Source: Branchiostoma floridae
Taxonomy: Eukaryota; Chordata; Leptocardii; Amphioxiformes; Branchiostomatidae
Assembly: GCF_000003815.2 (NCBI RefSeq)
Contig: NC_049992.1
Coordinates: 11,795,434-11,859,433 of the forward strand
Reading direction: 5' to 3'
Length of the DNA: 64,000 nucleotides
Shown: positions 34,943 to 47,300 of the stretch, piece after piece
Position numbering within the stretch: the first letter of the stretch is position 1
How the letters are laid out: the number at the start of each line of letters is the position of its first letter
Notes under the pieces: generated by a model
The model's database searches: none
Told to the model about the DNA's origin: nothing
The model's input: only the letters and a program-made list of their open reading frames with translations
Translations under genes and position numbers: made by a program

Positions 34943-36802
34943 AAGTCGAAGAAATAAAAAAAATATATAAGGTGGATATTTGTTTGAAGACTATCATTGA
35001 TCACAGTAAGGTTGCTTTGCTCCTACACGATACAAACTGCGTTATCAAGAAATATAGACTTATTGTTATGTCGCTATTTTTATGTTGCCATGCATTGTTA
35101 GGTATTGCATATGTTATCGGCACATCTAATATTAAAGGTAATGCCATTGCCTACCCACGTTAGTCGCTATCCAGCCGTTTCATGACTAGGTATGACTTCA
35201 ATCAGATGTGCAACATTATAACAGACGCCGCTATAACCATGACTTCAGGCGATCCATTAAAGAAGATTCTGACCGCTACAATATAGTCTATAATCGTCTT
35301 ACATGTAGGTAATGGCCACCTGTTAATGCTGTGGGCCGATACGGGTCGCTCGGTTACACTACAAGGTATCAGGACAATAAAAGACCCATGTTGCTGCTGT
35401 ACCATCGTGTACGTTTCACCTCTAATGAAATTCTCTGCCATATGAGGAAAAAGCGGTTAATAACGACGTGCAAAGCTGGGGCAAGCTAATGGTCGCTTGG
35501 CTGCTGCGCTGGGTGCTGAAAACCGTGTCGCTATTGCAACCCAGTGCCATCCGCTCAATCAATGAAAACTGATCTCAGCGTATGGCCAGGATTAACAGAA
35601 AATAATGGAACAATTACAGGAATAACAATGCTTTCATGGCATGTTAGGGCATACTCACGTTTTTCAGTGGCAATGAATTCATCCTTTCCGGACGGACCAG
35701 GGCGGAGACGGGTTGTGTGCCAGTGCGCAGCTGCGGGACTGGGCGCTCTTCCTCCGTGCATGCAAATCAACTGTTTGGTGATAAAAATATTCTTTGATGG
35801 TACAAGAAAGGGCCCAAAATAGAAGCAGCAGGGAGTACTTTTCCTCAAAGCCTCGCCGGGTTTCCAAATTACTTGTCAAACTAGGCTCTAGAAAATTGAG
35901 ATAATTGACAACAAAGTCAAAGATGGCGGCCGGGGAAATCAAAGAGCAATCGTCTATACACGGGGGGAATATCTTGAGGGAACCAGTTAGTTATTATTAC
36001 AGCATATGGTGTCTTGTGAAAACAGTTATGTCTGCCTTGAAATGCCACATTTAAGCGACCTTTCAATTTCATGTAATAGTACGCACAGTCGTCATCATTG
36101 AAAACGTCTGACATAGCTATTGTACAAGGTTTAGATGGGAAATGTATGTTTGATAAAAGAATATTGGCGCGCGTCCAAACATGCATAGTCATTACATTAC
36201 AATTACTGAGTCTGAAAAACAAGCTTTGTAAGTATTGTCTATAATGACAGCAGGCAGGCACTGTCTAGCAATCCATTTAAAGGGTATGGACGGTGAATCC
36301 ATGAGAATCGCTGTATAAATGTACAAGGTGCACTTACCTGATTGACAAAGGGACATAGATAAACCCCATAGAAAAGGACAAAATTAAATTCATGATGGAA
36401 ACCAACCATCTAGTGCTTTTAGATTATATTGGCCTCATTGTCTTATAGGAAGAACGAAGTAAAGGGAGGACCAACTATAGAGACACAAGCATAATGATCG
36501 CTAGCACGTGCACACGCACATGGGACCTCGTGTGAAAGAAAAAATGGGGCTCGAGGAAGGTAGATCTTACGTTAATGATTAATAACCATGTGGCTGATAA
36601 GAGACATATTGAGTTTTGCCATGCATTATTTATCTGGAAGTAGCTAGGACTTTAAACCCTATATGTCAACCGTGTGACTGCAATCACTGGAACTAACCAA
36701 AAACATTTCTTTCTTAGCATTGTTGATCAAGATTGAATATGAAAACTGCAATTAAAAGTGAAAGCAGACAACACATTGCATTAAAAATGCTTTCTAGCTT
36801 TG
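34943..36802. other. Intergenic; one possible translation start with a YY1-like site
   Basis: No established gene. At 35921-35931 the + strand reads AGATGGCGGCC, a YY1-type motif overlapping an ATG in good context (35923), followed by about 43 open codons with a weak possible donor at 35986. No downstream exon was recognised, so no gene is called. Confidence 0.3.
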
Positions 36803-39795
36803 TCTTTATTCCTCTCGGCAAGATAGGTGGACATGGTACAATTGGAACAAATCATTGTCACACAAAATCATCAACTACACCACAATGCAGATACTATACC
36901 TCCACCTCATTGTAGCAATATGCTTTCTTTTTCAAATTGCATAGACAAAACATTCAAACATTCACGACAAAGGTATTATGTAAGGCTGGAACTACAGTTT
37001 ACGTGTACGGTTTGGTCCTTGGGACATTTAGCACCTCTAAATGTTATTGTGATTCCCGTGGAAGATGTTGAAAATACAGACATTCTGACTACACTAACAG
37101 CAAACATTTTCTCCACTGACCTAGAACATATCTGTCTATGAATTATAGGAATATTTAATTCTTCACTGTTTTGCAATTCTTCACTATTGTGCATTTTTAG
37201 TAGCAAAGTTGCAAACTAGCACCAGCAGTGGCATTAAGATTGACATGTGAATTCAAATGTATTGGGTTAATGTAACCAACTCGCTACCACAAATTTTACA
37301 TGGCAAGACTGCATTCATTCCAAAACTATGGTACATTTCCTATTAGAAAATGATGTAAAACTTGACATTTTACTTACTACTCAGCATTCTGACACCATAG
37401 AAAAGTACAGATTATTAATGCTATTAGCATTGAGGATTTCAGTCAACTGTATACAATATCCAGTAAAGTTGTGCCTGTGATTTCCTTCTATTTTCTCTAG
37501 ATTACTAGCCTGATTAAATCTCGCTTATAGCAGCCCGCCAAACATCCGCCCGCTCCGCGGGGAGGGGCCAGTTACAGCCCTGGACAGCGGAGTTTCTGTT
37601 ACACAGACTACTAGATTACTATTTGTGTCACAGGCTAGGTACATGCATACAAACTACAGCACTAACAGTAAGAAGGTGTAAACACTGCAAGACAATAGTA
37701 CCATCTAGTTCTGCATTGTCAATTTGTTGCCATATTCACTCTAGCATATTGCATGCACAACTATCCACATTGCTTTGAATCTGCAACCTGAATTGGCTGC
37801 TACATTTACTGCTACATTTACATCTCCAAAGGCAACCAAAGTAACCAATTAGTGATAACTAGTTTGCAATATCAGGAGCCATAGGGGTTGATCTAATGAG
37901 GCAACTCTAATTTGAGATAGAACAGGAAACTATCAATCAATTTGTGCCCTGTTTATTTGAACAGGGATAAGATGCAACAAATCATTTCAAAATTCCATGG
38001 GAATTTGCCAATCTATTGCACGGCAATCCCTCAAATTAATTCCGCACATTTTTTCTTTCAATTGAATCATCTATGACCATGTAATAAATGATTCTGTAAA
38101 CTGACCACAACAGATATTCTTCCCTTTCTCTTGTGTAGATGTGTCAACTACGGAGTACAATTCTACAAGACAATGAATTTAGCTTCATAAATCCCATTCA
38201 AAACATCCATGGACAAGACCTGACTAACTGGCAACATCCTTGCTTTTGAACAAGGTGAATTTCAAGGGCAAACTTTCAATCAAGTAAGTCTTACGATACG
38301 ATGCCATGCTCATGTATAAATAAAGCATACTGGTGACTAAACTTGGCTGGATTTCATATAATACATTACAGAAACAAAATCAATTTCTACACATTTCCAG
38401 AACATATGGAGGTACATGTACCATTACTTTGAAGTTAAAAGCACAAAAGGACACAGATATGTGCAAAATGACAACCAGTAACCTGCACACCATCCTTCTT
38501 AGTTAACATCTTATTTTGAAGGATCAAAGCCTAAGTATACTTATCACGGCGGTACCCTAACCCAGGCTACAAAATAATTTACATTTCTCAATACTACCCA
38601 AACCACATTTATAGCCAGACTTGGACTTTGGTAAGTAATACTTGTATCAGTATGTGCTTGTGACACAATACATGAACTGTTATTTGTATGAAGGCAGTCA
38701 CAAAAGAATGCATCTATTCTAATGAATTATTGCACATTCAACTACTACATGTATCAATAAATTATACATATGTAGATACTATACTGTCAGTAAACTATGT
38801 GTACTATAGTAAAGTATAATGGGTAAAACAAAACACAACTTAAAACTACTGTGCAACTTCCATATGAAATCTATTATAAAAATGTGCTAAACTATTGCCT
38901 TGCCTGTGCTATTGTCAATCATTCTGATTTTACCTCCAACACACTAATCTATAACTCTATTGTTCTGTGTTTTAGGGAGATCGGATAACATAATTGATTC
39001 TCATCCATTCCCTAAAACTCTCACGTGTCTTTACATTGCAATTACCTTGTCTTTACATTGCAACTTTAATTAGGTTGAAGCATTACAAAGATTCTTCTGA
39101 GAGCCAGATCAGGATACAGATGATAAATTTTAACTGATATTAATCCGATTATAAAGACCTCAAGAGTATTGAAACTACAAAACGTCATTTTGTTCATTTT
39201 AGAAAACACCCAGTCTTTTAAGATCAAGCTAGGTTTCATTCATAATCTCCAAAAGGGGAGCCCCCCCCCCCACCACCACAAAACTGCCACTGACTTATCA
39301 AAATAGCATGACTGCATGTTGATTTCATTTCAGTTGCTCTACCAAACCTGTGTGATTCTAATGTTCACAACAGAAAAAAAAATTTTTTTTTCCCCAACTG
39401 TAAACAGTTAACTATAGCATATATGAACAATTAAAATCCAGTTTGTTTCCATGTGATATGTATGCATAAGTTGCCATGCCAGCATACGGGGAAGAGGTGA
39501 AGGCCAAACAAATTCAATTTCTTGGTACTCCGATTTGGTAAAAGTTTACGATGAAATTGATGAAGCAGGCAGGCAAAAACAGACACTGTGAGGTAGACAA
39601 TCTACATGATACCAACACACATACAGTAGCTGTGAAGTTGATACTATGGACACAAAATTTCTGAAAGCCACTTATTTTCAGAGAGGCAAGGATGGTCTAT
39701 CTCTGTTAGAATTCAAGCAGTGAATACGAGTGCCAAGAAATCAATTATGTGTGGCCAGATGGGATAAAATAACAACACAATGAGGTATAACGGTA
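36803..39795 (-). other. Probable CPTP 3' UTR
   Basis: AT-rich sequence without coding exons follows the CPTP stop codon on the - strand. A candidate AATAAA signal lies at 36803-36808 (- strand). It contains one small MITE and a C-run at about 39261-39272. The true 3' end is not shown by the sequence. Confidence 0.35.
37506..37610. mobile_element. Mini-MITE, 105 bp, TAGCCTG family
   Basis: The ends TAGCCTG and CAGACTA are imperfect inverted repeats. CTAGATTAC is duplicated on both sides (37497-37505 and 37611-37619), a 9-bp target duplication like that of 33779-33885. The interior is GC-rich and non-coding. Confidence 0.8.
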
Positions 39796-40858
39796 TCAAG
39801 GTAACTCATGGAAGTCAAATTTGGTGTACAACTCCTCCGTCTGCTCGTACACAGGTAGGATCGTGTCCGCGAGTTCCGAGACCAGCCCCAGGACCACATC
39901 CTCCTCCTCCTTGCACAACTTCTCCAGGAAATTCTTCCTGGTGGGAAGTGTGTAGAAAGCCATCCCGGCCGCTTTCCGGACGATCCACACGTGATAGTTC
40001 GCCAGGGTTTCATGGTAGCACTCGTACGCCAGGGTGGAGACCTTCGCGTCCGAGGTGCTCTTCCCCATCCTGTTCAAGAACTCCATGATGAACTTGAGGG
40101 CGCGGTGGAGACGTAAAAGCGTCCTCGCACCGGACGGCTTCTTGTTGTCCAAGACGATACCCGTGTCTTTCTCGTATTGCAGCATGGACTCGATGGTGGC
40201 GTAGTGTTTGCCCTGCTCTGATGCTCGGTAAGCTTCCAAAATCTCGATCTTCGATTTTGCATCCGAAGTAACGAAAGAGAAAACTGTGCCGAGCATCTCC
40301 AAGAGCCTGTAAAATGAGAGCATGTCATTTTGTTAAAACTTGGCGACATGTCTACTTCACCTACGAATCATCAGTAAACGCCTCATCAGTAAACGCCCAA
40401 CCACTCATCAGTAGAATAGGCTATAGGATTTTTTTTTTCCAAAACTCTGTGGCATTTCATTTAACTTTAACGTACTAGTTGTCTACAATCTAAATTTTGA
40501 GGGCGAACTATGCTGGAGAATGAGTCATAGTGATATCGAGCAGGTTATTATGGTAACCACCTTGCTGATACATAGAAACAACTCCCTTGGGGAGGGGGGC
40601 GGAAGGAAGCCGGCTCACGAGGCTTGGCTCATCACGCAACTGTATACCGTTATAACGCGTTACTCCAGTAGCGTTGGGAGTTTACTAAAAATCAAAGCGG
40701 TGAAACTCGCGTTTAGAAACTCACTTCGTGATATCTCTATAGGCGCCATTGTACTTAGTCAGATCAAGCTTCCCATCCTCCGTCTTGATTTGTTTAAAGG
40801 CCTCTGTAACCTGTGGAAGGGAAAACTTTCCATCGCCAGATGCCGAAGAATCTGCCAT
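39796..40858 (-). CDS. CPTP: Ceramide-1-phosphate transfer protein
   Basis: A cytosolic GLTP-fold protein that carries ceramide-1-phosphate between membranes. Exon 1 is 40858-40725 and exon 2 is 40306-39796. The Lys codon is split AA|G across the intron. The product is 214 aa, the same length as human CPTP. Exon 1 gives KFSLPQVTEAFKQI...LTKYNGAYRDITK. Exon 2 gives MLGTVFSFVTSDAKSKIEIL with the lipid-head Asp and Lys (D-x3-K), then ARTLLRLHRAL with the paired Arg (R-x3-R), and NYHVWIVRKAAGMAF with the conserved His. The protein ends in LP, as in the family. All head-group residues are present, so transfer activity is expected. It sits head-to-head with INTS11, and two membrane-anchored paralogues lie upstream on the same strand. 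Confidence 0.95.
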
Positions 40859-41337
40859 GTTGGCTGATCTTTTCTTCCGGGTGCCGGTAAAATGTATCCT
40901 GTATAACCATTGGCTCTAAAATCTGAGCTCTAGCCAATCAAATTGAGTCTAACATATACGACTAGGTATCATCACCTTTGACCTGAAGTAGAATAGTCCA
41001 CAACTTCTAGGCAGATAGAGTTTTCAATGTTTGCATTTGCGGTCTAATAAGTGATAAAAATTGAATAAGTGAAAAAGTTAGTCTTAAAGTCAATATTCTT
41101 TAGAGTTTGTTTCTTTTTAATCTTTCTAAGGGTGCACTATATATAATTTCTGAAATATAATTACTACAAACACCCCTACATTCATAATAGTTTGTTCCTG
41201 TGTGTTGCTGGTTTGCACGTTTGTGATGGTTGCATGTGGTTTTGACTCAGCAACTTCAAGACGCTCTTGAAGGCGATAACTGTTGTTGAATATTAGCCAC
41301 ACTTCACTGAAAGGACCGCGACTCCATACGGACAAAC
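40859..41337. promoter_or_regulatory. Divergent CPTP/INTS11 promoter
   Basis: Only 479 bp separate the two start codons, which point away from each other. The CPTP-proximal half carries an ETS-type CTTCCGG (40874-40880) and two CCAAT boxes, CCATTGG at 40907-40913 and CCAAT at 40934-40938. These are the motif types common in housekeeping bidirectional promoters (ETS/NF-Y). No TATA box is placed suitably. The same head-to-head pair exists in human. Confidence 0.75.
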
Positions 41338-41365
41338 ATGCCGGAGATCAAGGCAGTCCCACTGG
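41338..41365 (+). CDS. INTS11: INTS11 exon 1
   Basis: ATG at 41338 with A at -3. It encodes MPEIKAVPL plus one base of the next Gly codon, then a GTGAGT donor. The human protein starts with a very similar MPEI...PLG. Confidence 0.9.
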
Positions 41366-44300
41366 GTGAGTGAGAGTGCCACCACACTGTGTGGCAAACT
41401 GTCATACTGCGCTTGTTATGTCTGCTCACATAATCAATCATGTCAGCATATCAGTGCCAGTTGGGGTCACAAAGATAACTTCACAACAACAACATTATGT
41501 TTAAAACATTATCATTTATGTTTATATAATATCAACTTTAAACGAATCGCCCGAACCTCACCCCCCCTCCACTTTGCCCCTGATTTTTGTTTGGGGGGTG
41601 GGGGGTATTTACCTTGAGGATACCTTGAGGATACTTCGTTGTAGTAAGGCTCCCGCCTGTTGGCACAACCTCTAGATCTTCATTCCTTGTATCTCTTATG
41701 CTCCCAGAACTTGTCCAGCATTGTTTTAAAAGTGTTCACACTGTTTGCTGTTACCACTTCCTCGGGCAAAGAATTCCACAATCGAACTGTCCTTGCGGAG
41801 AACGACTGGCGTCGCACATTAGATCTGGCTAGTGGCACTTTAATCTTGAAGCAGTGACCTCTTGTTTTGTCGAGGTTTGCTAGCTCAAAGAAGCTCTCGG
41901 GATCGATTCGCTCTTTTTTGGTCATGATCTTATAGAGCTGAATCATATCGCCCCTTTCTCTTCTGTACTTGAGTGTTGGTAGTTTTAACTTTCTGAGTCT
42001 GGAACTATACGGCATCCCTTTCAGCGAGGGAACCAGTCTTGTAGCCCTATGCTGGACTCTCTCTATAATCTTTTGGTCAGTACTAAAATGGGGACCCCAG
42101 ACTACATTTGCATATTCCAGGTGTGGCCTGACCATACATTTGTACAAAATGGGTACTGAACTTTCATCTAAATTTGTAAACGCTCTCTTCACTAGCCCTA
42201 AAACCTGGTTACCCTTCAGAGCTGCTGCTGCAGTATTAACATGAAACTTAAGCTGATCATCCACTGCCAAACCTAGATCTTTCTCAACTCTAGTTTGCTC
42301 TAGCTCATGACCACCTAGTGTGTACTTAGCCCTCTGGTTCTTACTACCAAGATGTAAAATCTTACACTTGCCAGCGTTAAAGGGTAACTGCCAGATTTCT
42401 GACCAGTGCTCCACCGCACATAAGTCACGCTGTAAAGCCACCTGGTCAGCATGTGAACAGATGGGTCGGTAAATTTTACTATCATCTGCAAAAATCTTAA
42501 CTGTGCTTGTTATCACATCGGGTAAGTCATTTATGTAGACAACAAATAGAGTCGGCCCAAGTACACTACCCTGCGGAATGCCACTTGTAACTTCACACCA
42601 AGGAGACTGTGAACCATTTATCACAACCCTCTGTCTTCTTTGGTGTAAGAAGTCTCGCATCCATGTAAGAAGTGTACCATCAATTCCATATGCTTTAAGC
42701 TTCACTAATAACCTCTGGTGGGGCACAGAATCGAAGGCCTTCCTAAAATCCAAATATACAGAGTCGACTGGTTCACCCCTCTCCAGGCTTAGGGACCAAT
42801 CATTCATGACATCTAATAGTTGGGTTGTACATGATCTTTTAGGGACGAAACCGTGCTGTGAGTCAGTGAAAAGATTATTAACCATAAAATGATCTACCAA
42901 AATGTCTCGAATAATTGATTCCAACACCTTCCCAACCACGGACGTCAAACTGACTGGCCTGTAGTTACCAGGCTCAGTCCTGCTGCCCTATTTGGGGGCA
43001 ATGTTTACAAATTCTACTAGTTCTACCGCTCTGGGTCCAGCTGATACCGCTTACTTGCATTTAAGATGTAGAATAAGATGTGGGGAAACAGTTTTGATTT
43101 TTTAGGGAGAAACTGGGCTACACTGTAAACTCTGTACACAGATATATTCACTATGACTTGATTTAAACATCTCCCAAACTCCTTGCACATTATATAATAT
43201 CGGGTGTATTTTGCAGCCAGTAGGTACCCTAAGTGTGGGTAATGAGGCTGTTTAACGTGGTCGAGACACCTCCTCGAGCACGGGACTCCCGTTTTACGTC
43301 CCTCCCGGAAGACGATTTCGTGGAAAGCTTTGTGAGGCTACAGCAATCTAGACGTCCTTGGTTGGGGGACTCCCATCCAAGTACTATCCGGACTGTGCGT
43401 TGCTTAACTTCCAAGATTAAGGGATCGATTGAGGTGCTACGTGGCCGTAGCACCTTTATGACAGCATCTTTGCAGAATGGTCATGTGCAATGTGCCGATA
43501 TAGTTGTATGGTTATGACTAATTATTTAGACACTATTAGTATTTGTATGCTGATCTTGTGATGCATTATGTACTAATACACACACATACACACACATACA
43601 CACACATGCATGCACATGCACACAATGATGACAAACACATAAAAACAAACAAACAGACAATGTGTGTGGCAGCATGGAACACTTACTTCATGAGTTCAGA
43701 CTGTGAGTTGGCATATGTTGTGGTGTTGACTTCTCCATTGTTTGTCATCACATTTTTAAAGCTGTTGACCAGCGGAGACAAGTAGCACTGTTTAGGGTTG
43801 TCATCTTCACCTGCTAGTCCCTCTTGCTGTTTAATGTCATGTTGTGAATCTTTCTGGAATGAGATTAGATATGGTAGTTAGTTGATTTCCTTAGTTAATG
43901 CAGTGACCCTGCATACTTTTTGGGGCATAGCCTGGATGCTATACTACATGTACTTAGTTTACAGGAGCTCCTATATACTCCTCTCTACATGGGAGCCACT
44001 TTGTTCTGTAAATCACATAATGTACACAATGGTTTCCCCTGCTACTGCAAAATAAAGGTACAGTGGAAGCCGCTTAATTGCACACCCAATTTGCCAGCGA
44101 ATCCCGTGCAATTATCCGGTGTGTGTGTGATAATGCAAAGTTACTCAGTTGGACCGCACCGCCACGGGATTTGGAGATTCCGTGCAATTGACCGAAGTGT
44201 GCATTTATCCGACGTGCGATTAACTAGCTTCCACTGTACTAGGAAAGGACATGGATTTATAGTTACTAAACTAGTACCCAGGGTAGTTGGGTACATGTAT

Positions 44301-47300
44301 GTGTACACGACCTTAAACATTACAGATGATTGGAATGATATTGATAGACAGCTGTCTGCTTGTTACTGAGATCAAATTTCCATTTACTGTATGTTGTATA
44401 ATCCAGTGAGGATGCCCTTGGATTGCAGGTGAATTTGTTTTTTAAGGTAGCATGATAATGAACTTAGAATGCAAAGGATTGTACCTAAATGTGACAAACC
44501 TGTGACATTCTTAGGAAATGTCTAGTCATTGGTTGATGAGAAAAAAAATTAGTTCATTCTTGCCAGTATTGCAAATGAATTTTGATAGTAAGTTCAATAG
44601 GAGTTGGTTCATGATTATTTGTAGAGTTTGTAATTCAAAGTGAAGGTGAGATTGTAAAGGTTTCGTTTTAAATGTATTTAATAGCTGAATAAAACCTCAC
44701 CTCAGGCTCATTCCAAACAAAAGGATGGTCAAATTCAGCACCATCTAGAATTCTCTCCACTTGTTCTAGCCAAGCTGTTTCCTCGTCAGTAGGTACCTGC
44801 CCCTCCCTACCATCCTTACCAGTGGTATCACCCTCTGGTAGACTGTACACAGAAAACCCTTCCCCATGTTTGTGGTTAGTTAAGTGTTGTGGAAATAGAT
44901 TTTGGTTTTGTTTGTCCCCTTCAACCTTGACTTCATGCCATCCCGCTTCGACTTTGATGGATCCTTGGTCCCCTCCCTGCATAATGGCACGACCCTCTAT
45001 GTTGTACTGTTTGTTGTTGATATGAACGTGGCCCTTGCCTCCCAAACTGTGGATGATGTCGGCTGTTTCTTGGAGCATGTTCCATCTTGCTGTAGTCCGT
45101 AAGATCGAAGAAAATGTTCATATCAAATTGCCACAACATTGGTAAAGATGTTAGATAGTTTTTCCCTTTAGTAGCAAGGAGCTTTTATCAGATAAAAGCT
45201 CCTTGTTTAGTAGTAGCTGGGCTTTACCAACTTTGCCCACAGCTAATCGGACCAATACAGCCTAGTGGAGTTGGTAAAGGGCCAATTGAATTATGGTCTT
45301 GTTCCCTTAATATGAAGAAGCTGAAGATTCCTTACTTAAAAAAGCAACTGTTGCTACAGGTCTACAGTACATTTTATTTTTCAGTAGTTCTTGAAAGTTG
45401 AATGAGAATAAAATACTGAGCTATTTAAATTAATAAAAGACTCCTATTAATGCGGTTAGGTATAAAAGCAGCATGTAAACATGTCCATGAGGGTAGGTCA
45501 GGGTCCTACCTCTGACTCTCTGTTGCATTGTACATATACATAGCTACATAAGATACCAACTAGATAAATTTCTTTGTATTGTAAAGACTGACAGCCAGCC
45601 AGTCTATCATCGTGAATTATGCATGATAAGTAGATCAACCATGAAAAGTCTGGAAGGCCTCCCAAATACACACTTGCCTCAATGGTCAATATACATGCAG
45701 AAAAACAAGCCTTTTAGTCAATCAAATTAGCCTTGTGATAACAATAATGAGAAAGTTCTTGCTCTGCTCTCTATGTCATTCCATTCACAATACAGTGACC
45801 ATTCCATCACTCCATTTGTTGATCAATCAGCTGAGATTTCCCAGCTTGTTTACAGCTGATTGTCACATTCCCAAGAGACTTGGCAGGAGTCCAGACAACA
45901 TGAAGAGCCAGCTGGCCTCTTCACAATTTAGGGTCAGACTGCAGTGTTTACAACCAACATTTTCTACAACTTACTTGTTCACAAGTCACTCACAAGAGAA
46001 AATGTTAAAATATGGAAGGAGAATAACTCAGTTTCTTACCTGTTTTGCGAGAAGAAGGCCTTCCAGAACCTAGTCCAAACCACAAGAAAAACAAACACAA
46101 TACTGCAGTGACTAAAATCACCATCTTCAGTCTTCTCTTCATCTTGGTTACCACTATTCTAAACTACTAGTATCCCGTTCAATTCAAGTCATGATGCCTT
46201 TGGTTGTAAGTGCTGCATGCCTGCAACAAAAGCCAGCATGGTTCATACTGGGGTGAAGAAGGAGGTCACAACTGCAACCTTTGACCCCACTTAGGTCACC
46301 AGGAGGAATAGGTGACAGTTTGTTTGTTGTCTGCCATCCATAATAAATGTTACCAATAAAAGCTGCTACAAAGTTTTGGAATACTATTAAGTTTCAAGAG
46401 TATAAGTGTTTGAAGGAATTGAATTAACATTGGTAAAATAATATCTTTGATGAATTTTATTTTGATTGACATTAGTGCTGTAATGTTCCTTATGTATATG
46501 TGTAAAATTGATGGATAACCAGAATGCATTGTTTGTCCTGATAATGCAATGATGATAATAAAAATTGACCTGTGTTCTGCTGCATGATATACTCTTAAAG
46601 TGTTTTTTACACAACAGTATCATTCATTATTGTGGAATAGAAAATGAAAATGCTGTACTTAGGCTGCATACAGTCTTTAATGCACAGCATACACAAGGAT
46701 GATAAAGCTATAGAGATCAGCTAGCTGTAACATGTTTATTTAGCAAACTAGTTACGACAACAAAAGCATTCAAGTTATTGAACAGTAAGTAAAATATCCG
46801 TCCTGACTTCCAGGCTTATGGCTTATATGAGGCACAAGAATTTATATAGAAATATTTGATTATGAGCAACAAAAGTTGTGTAAATGTAAAAATCATTGAT
46901 TGAACTATTTACAGTAAGGTACAAGCCCTTACCTTAATGTGTGATGAGCTCAATAACTACAGTGGTCATCAAAAATACTGTTTTACCAACTTCAATCACA
47001 TACATGTATATAGCATTGTAAGAACTATTTCTTAACCGTGCCATATTAACAAGCACTTTAAGGAATGCTTTGGCCGTCATTGCATAATCTAGACAGATAG
47101 TCTTTCTTCGTTGCATTGAAGGTTGCATGAGGTTTAAAGGTACAATATACATGTGTAAAAAAACTATATAATTCAATGTCATTGATATATATATAGAGAG
47201 AGATACTCAATCTGCAAAATCATGTGAAATATCATTTGTAACTTTAAGTAAGAGAAGTAGTTACTTTATTACTTGGTCATTCATAGTAATGTTTACTTTG

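Noticed and set aside
39374..39391. A9/T9-type palindrome
   Set aside because: Simple A-run followed by T-run, expected in AT-rich DNA.
43365..43455. Possible 5S rRNA gene
   Set aside because: Only part of 5S is recognisable, with many changes, and it runs into SINE-like sequence.
43687..46142. Calling GLTP-like copy A a pseudogene
   Set aside because: All visible exons are open with intact splice sites; only the terminal exon is missing, and a shared exon is possible.
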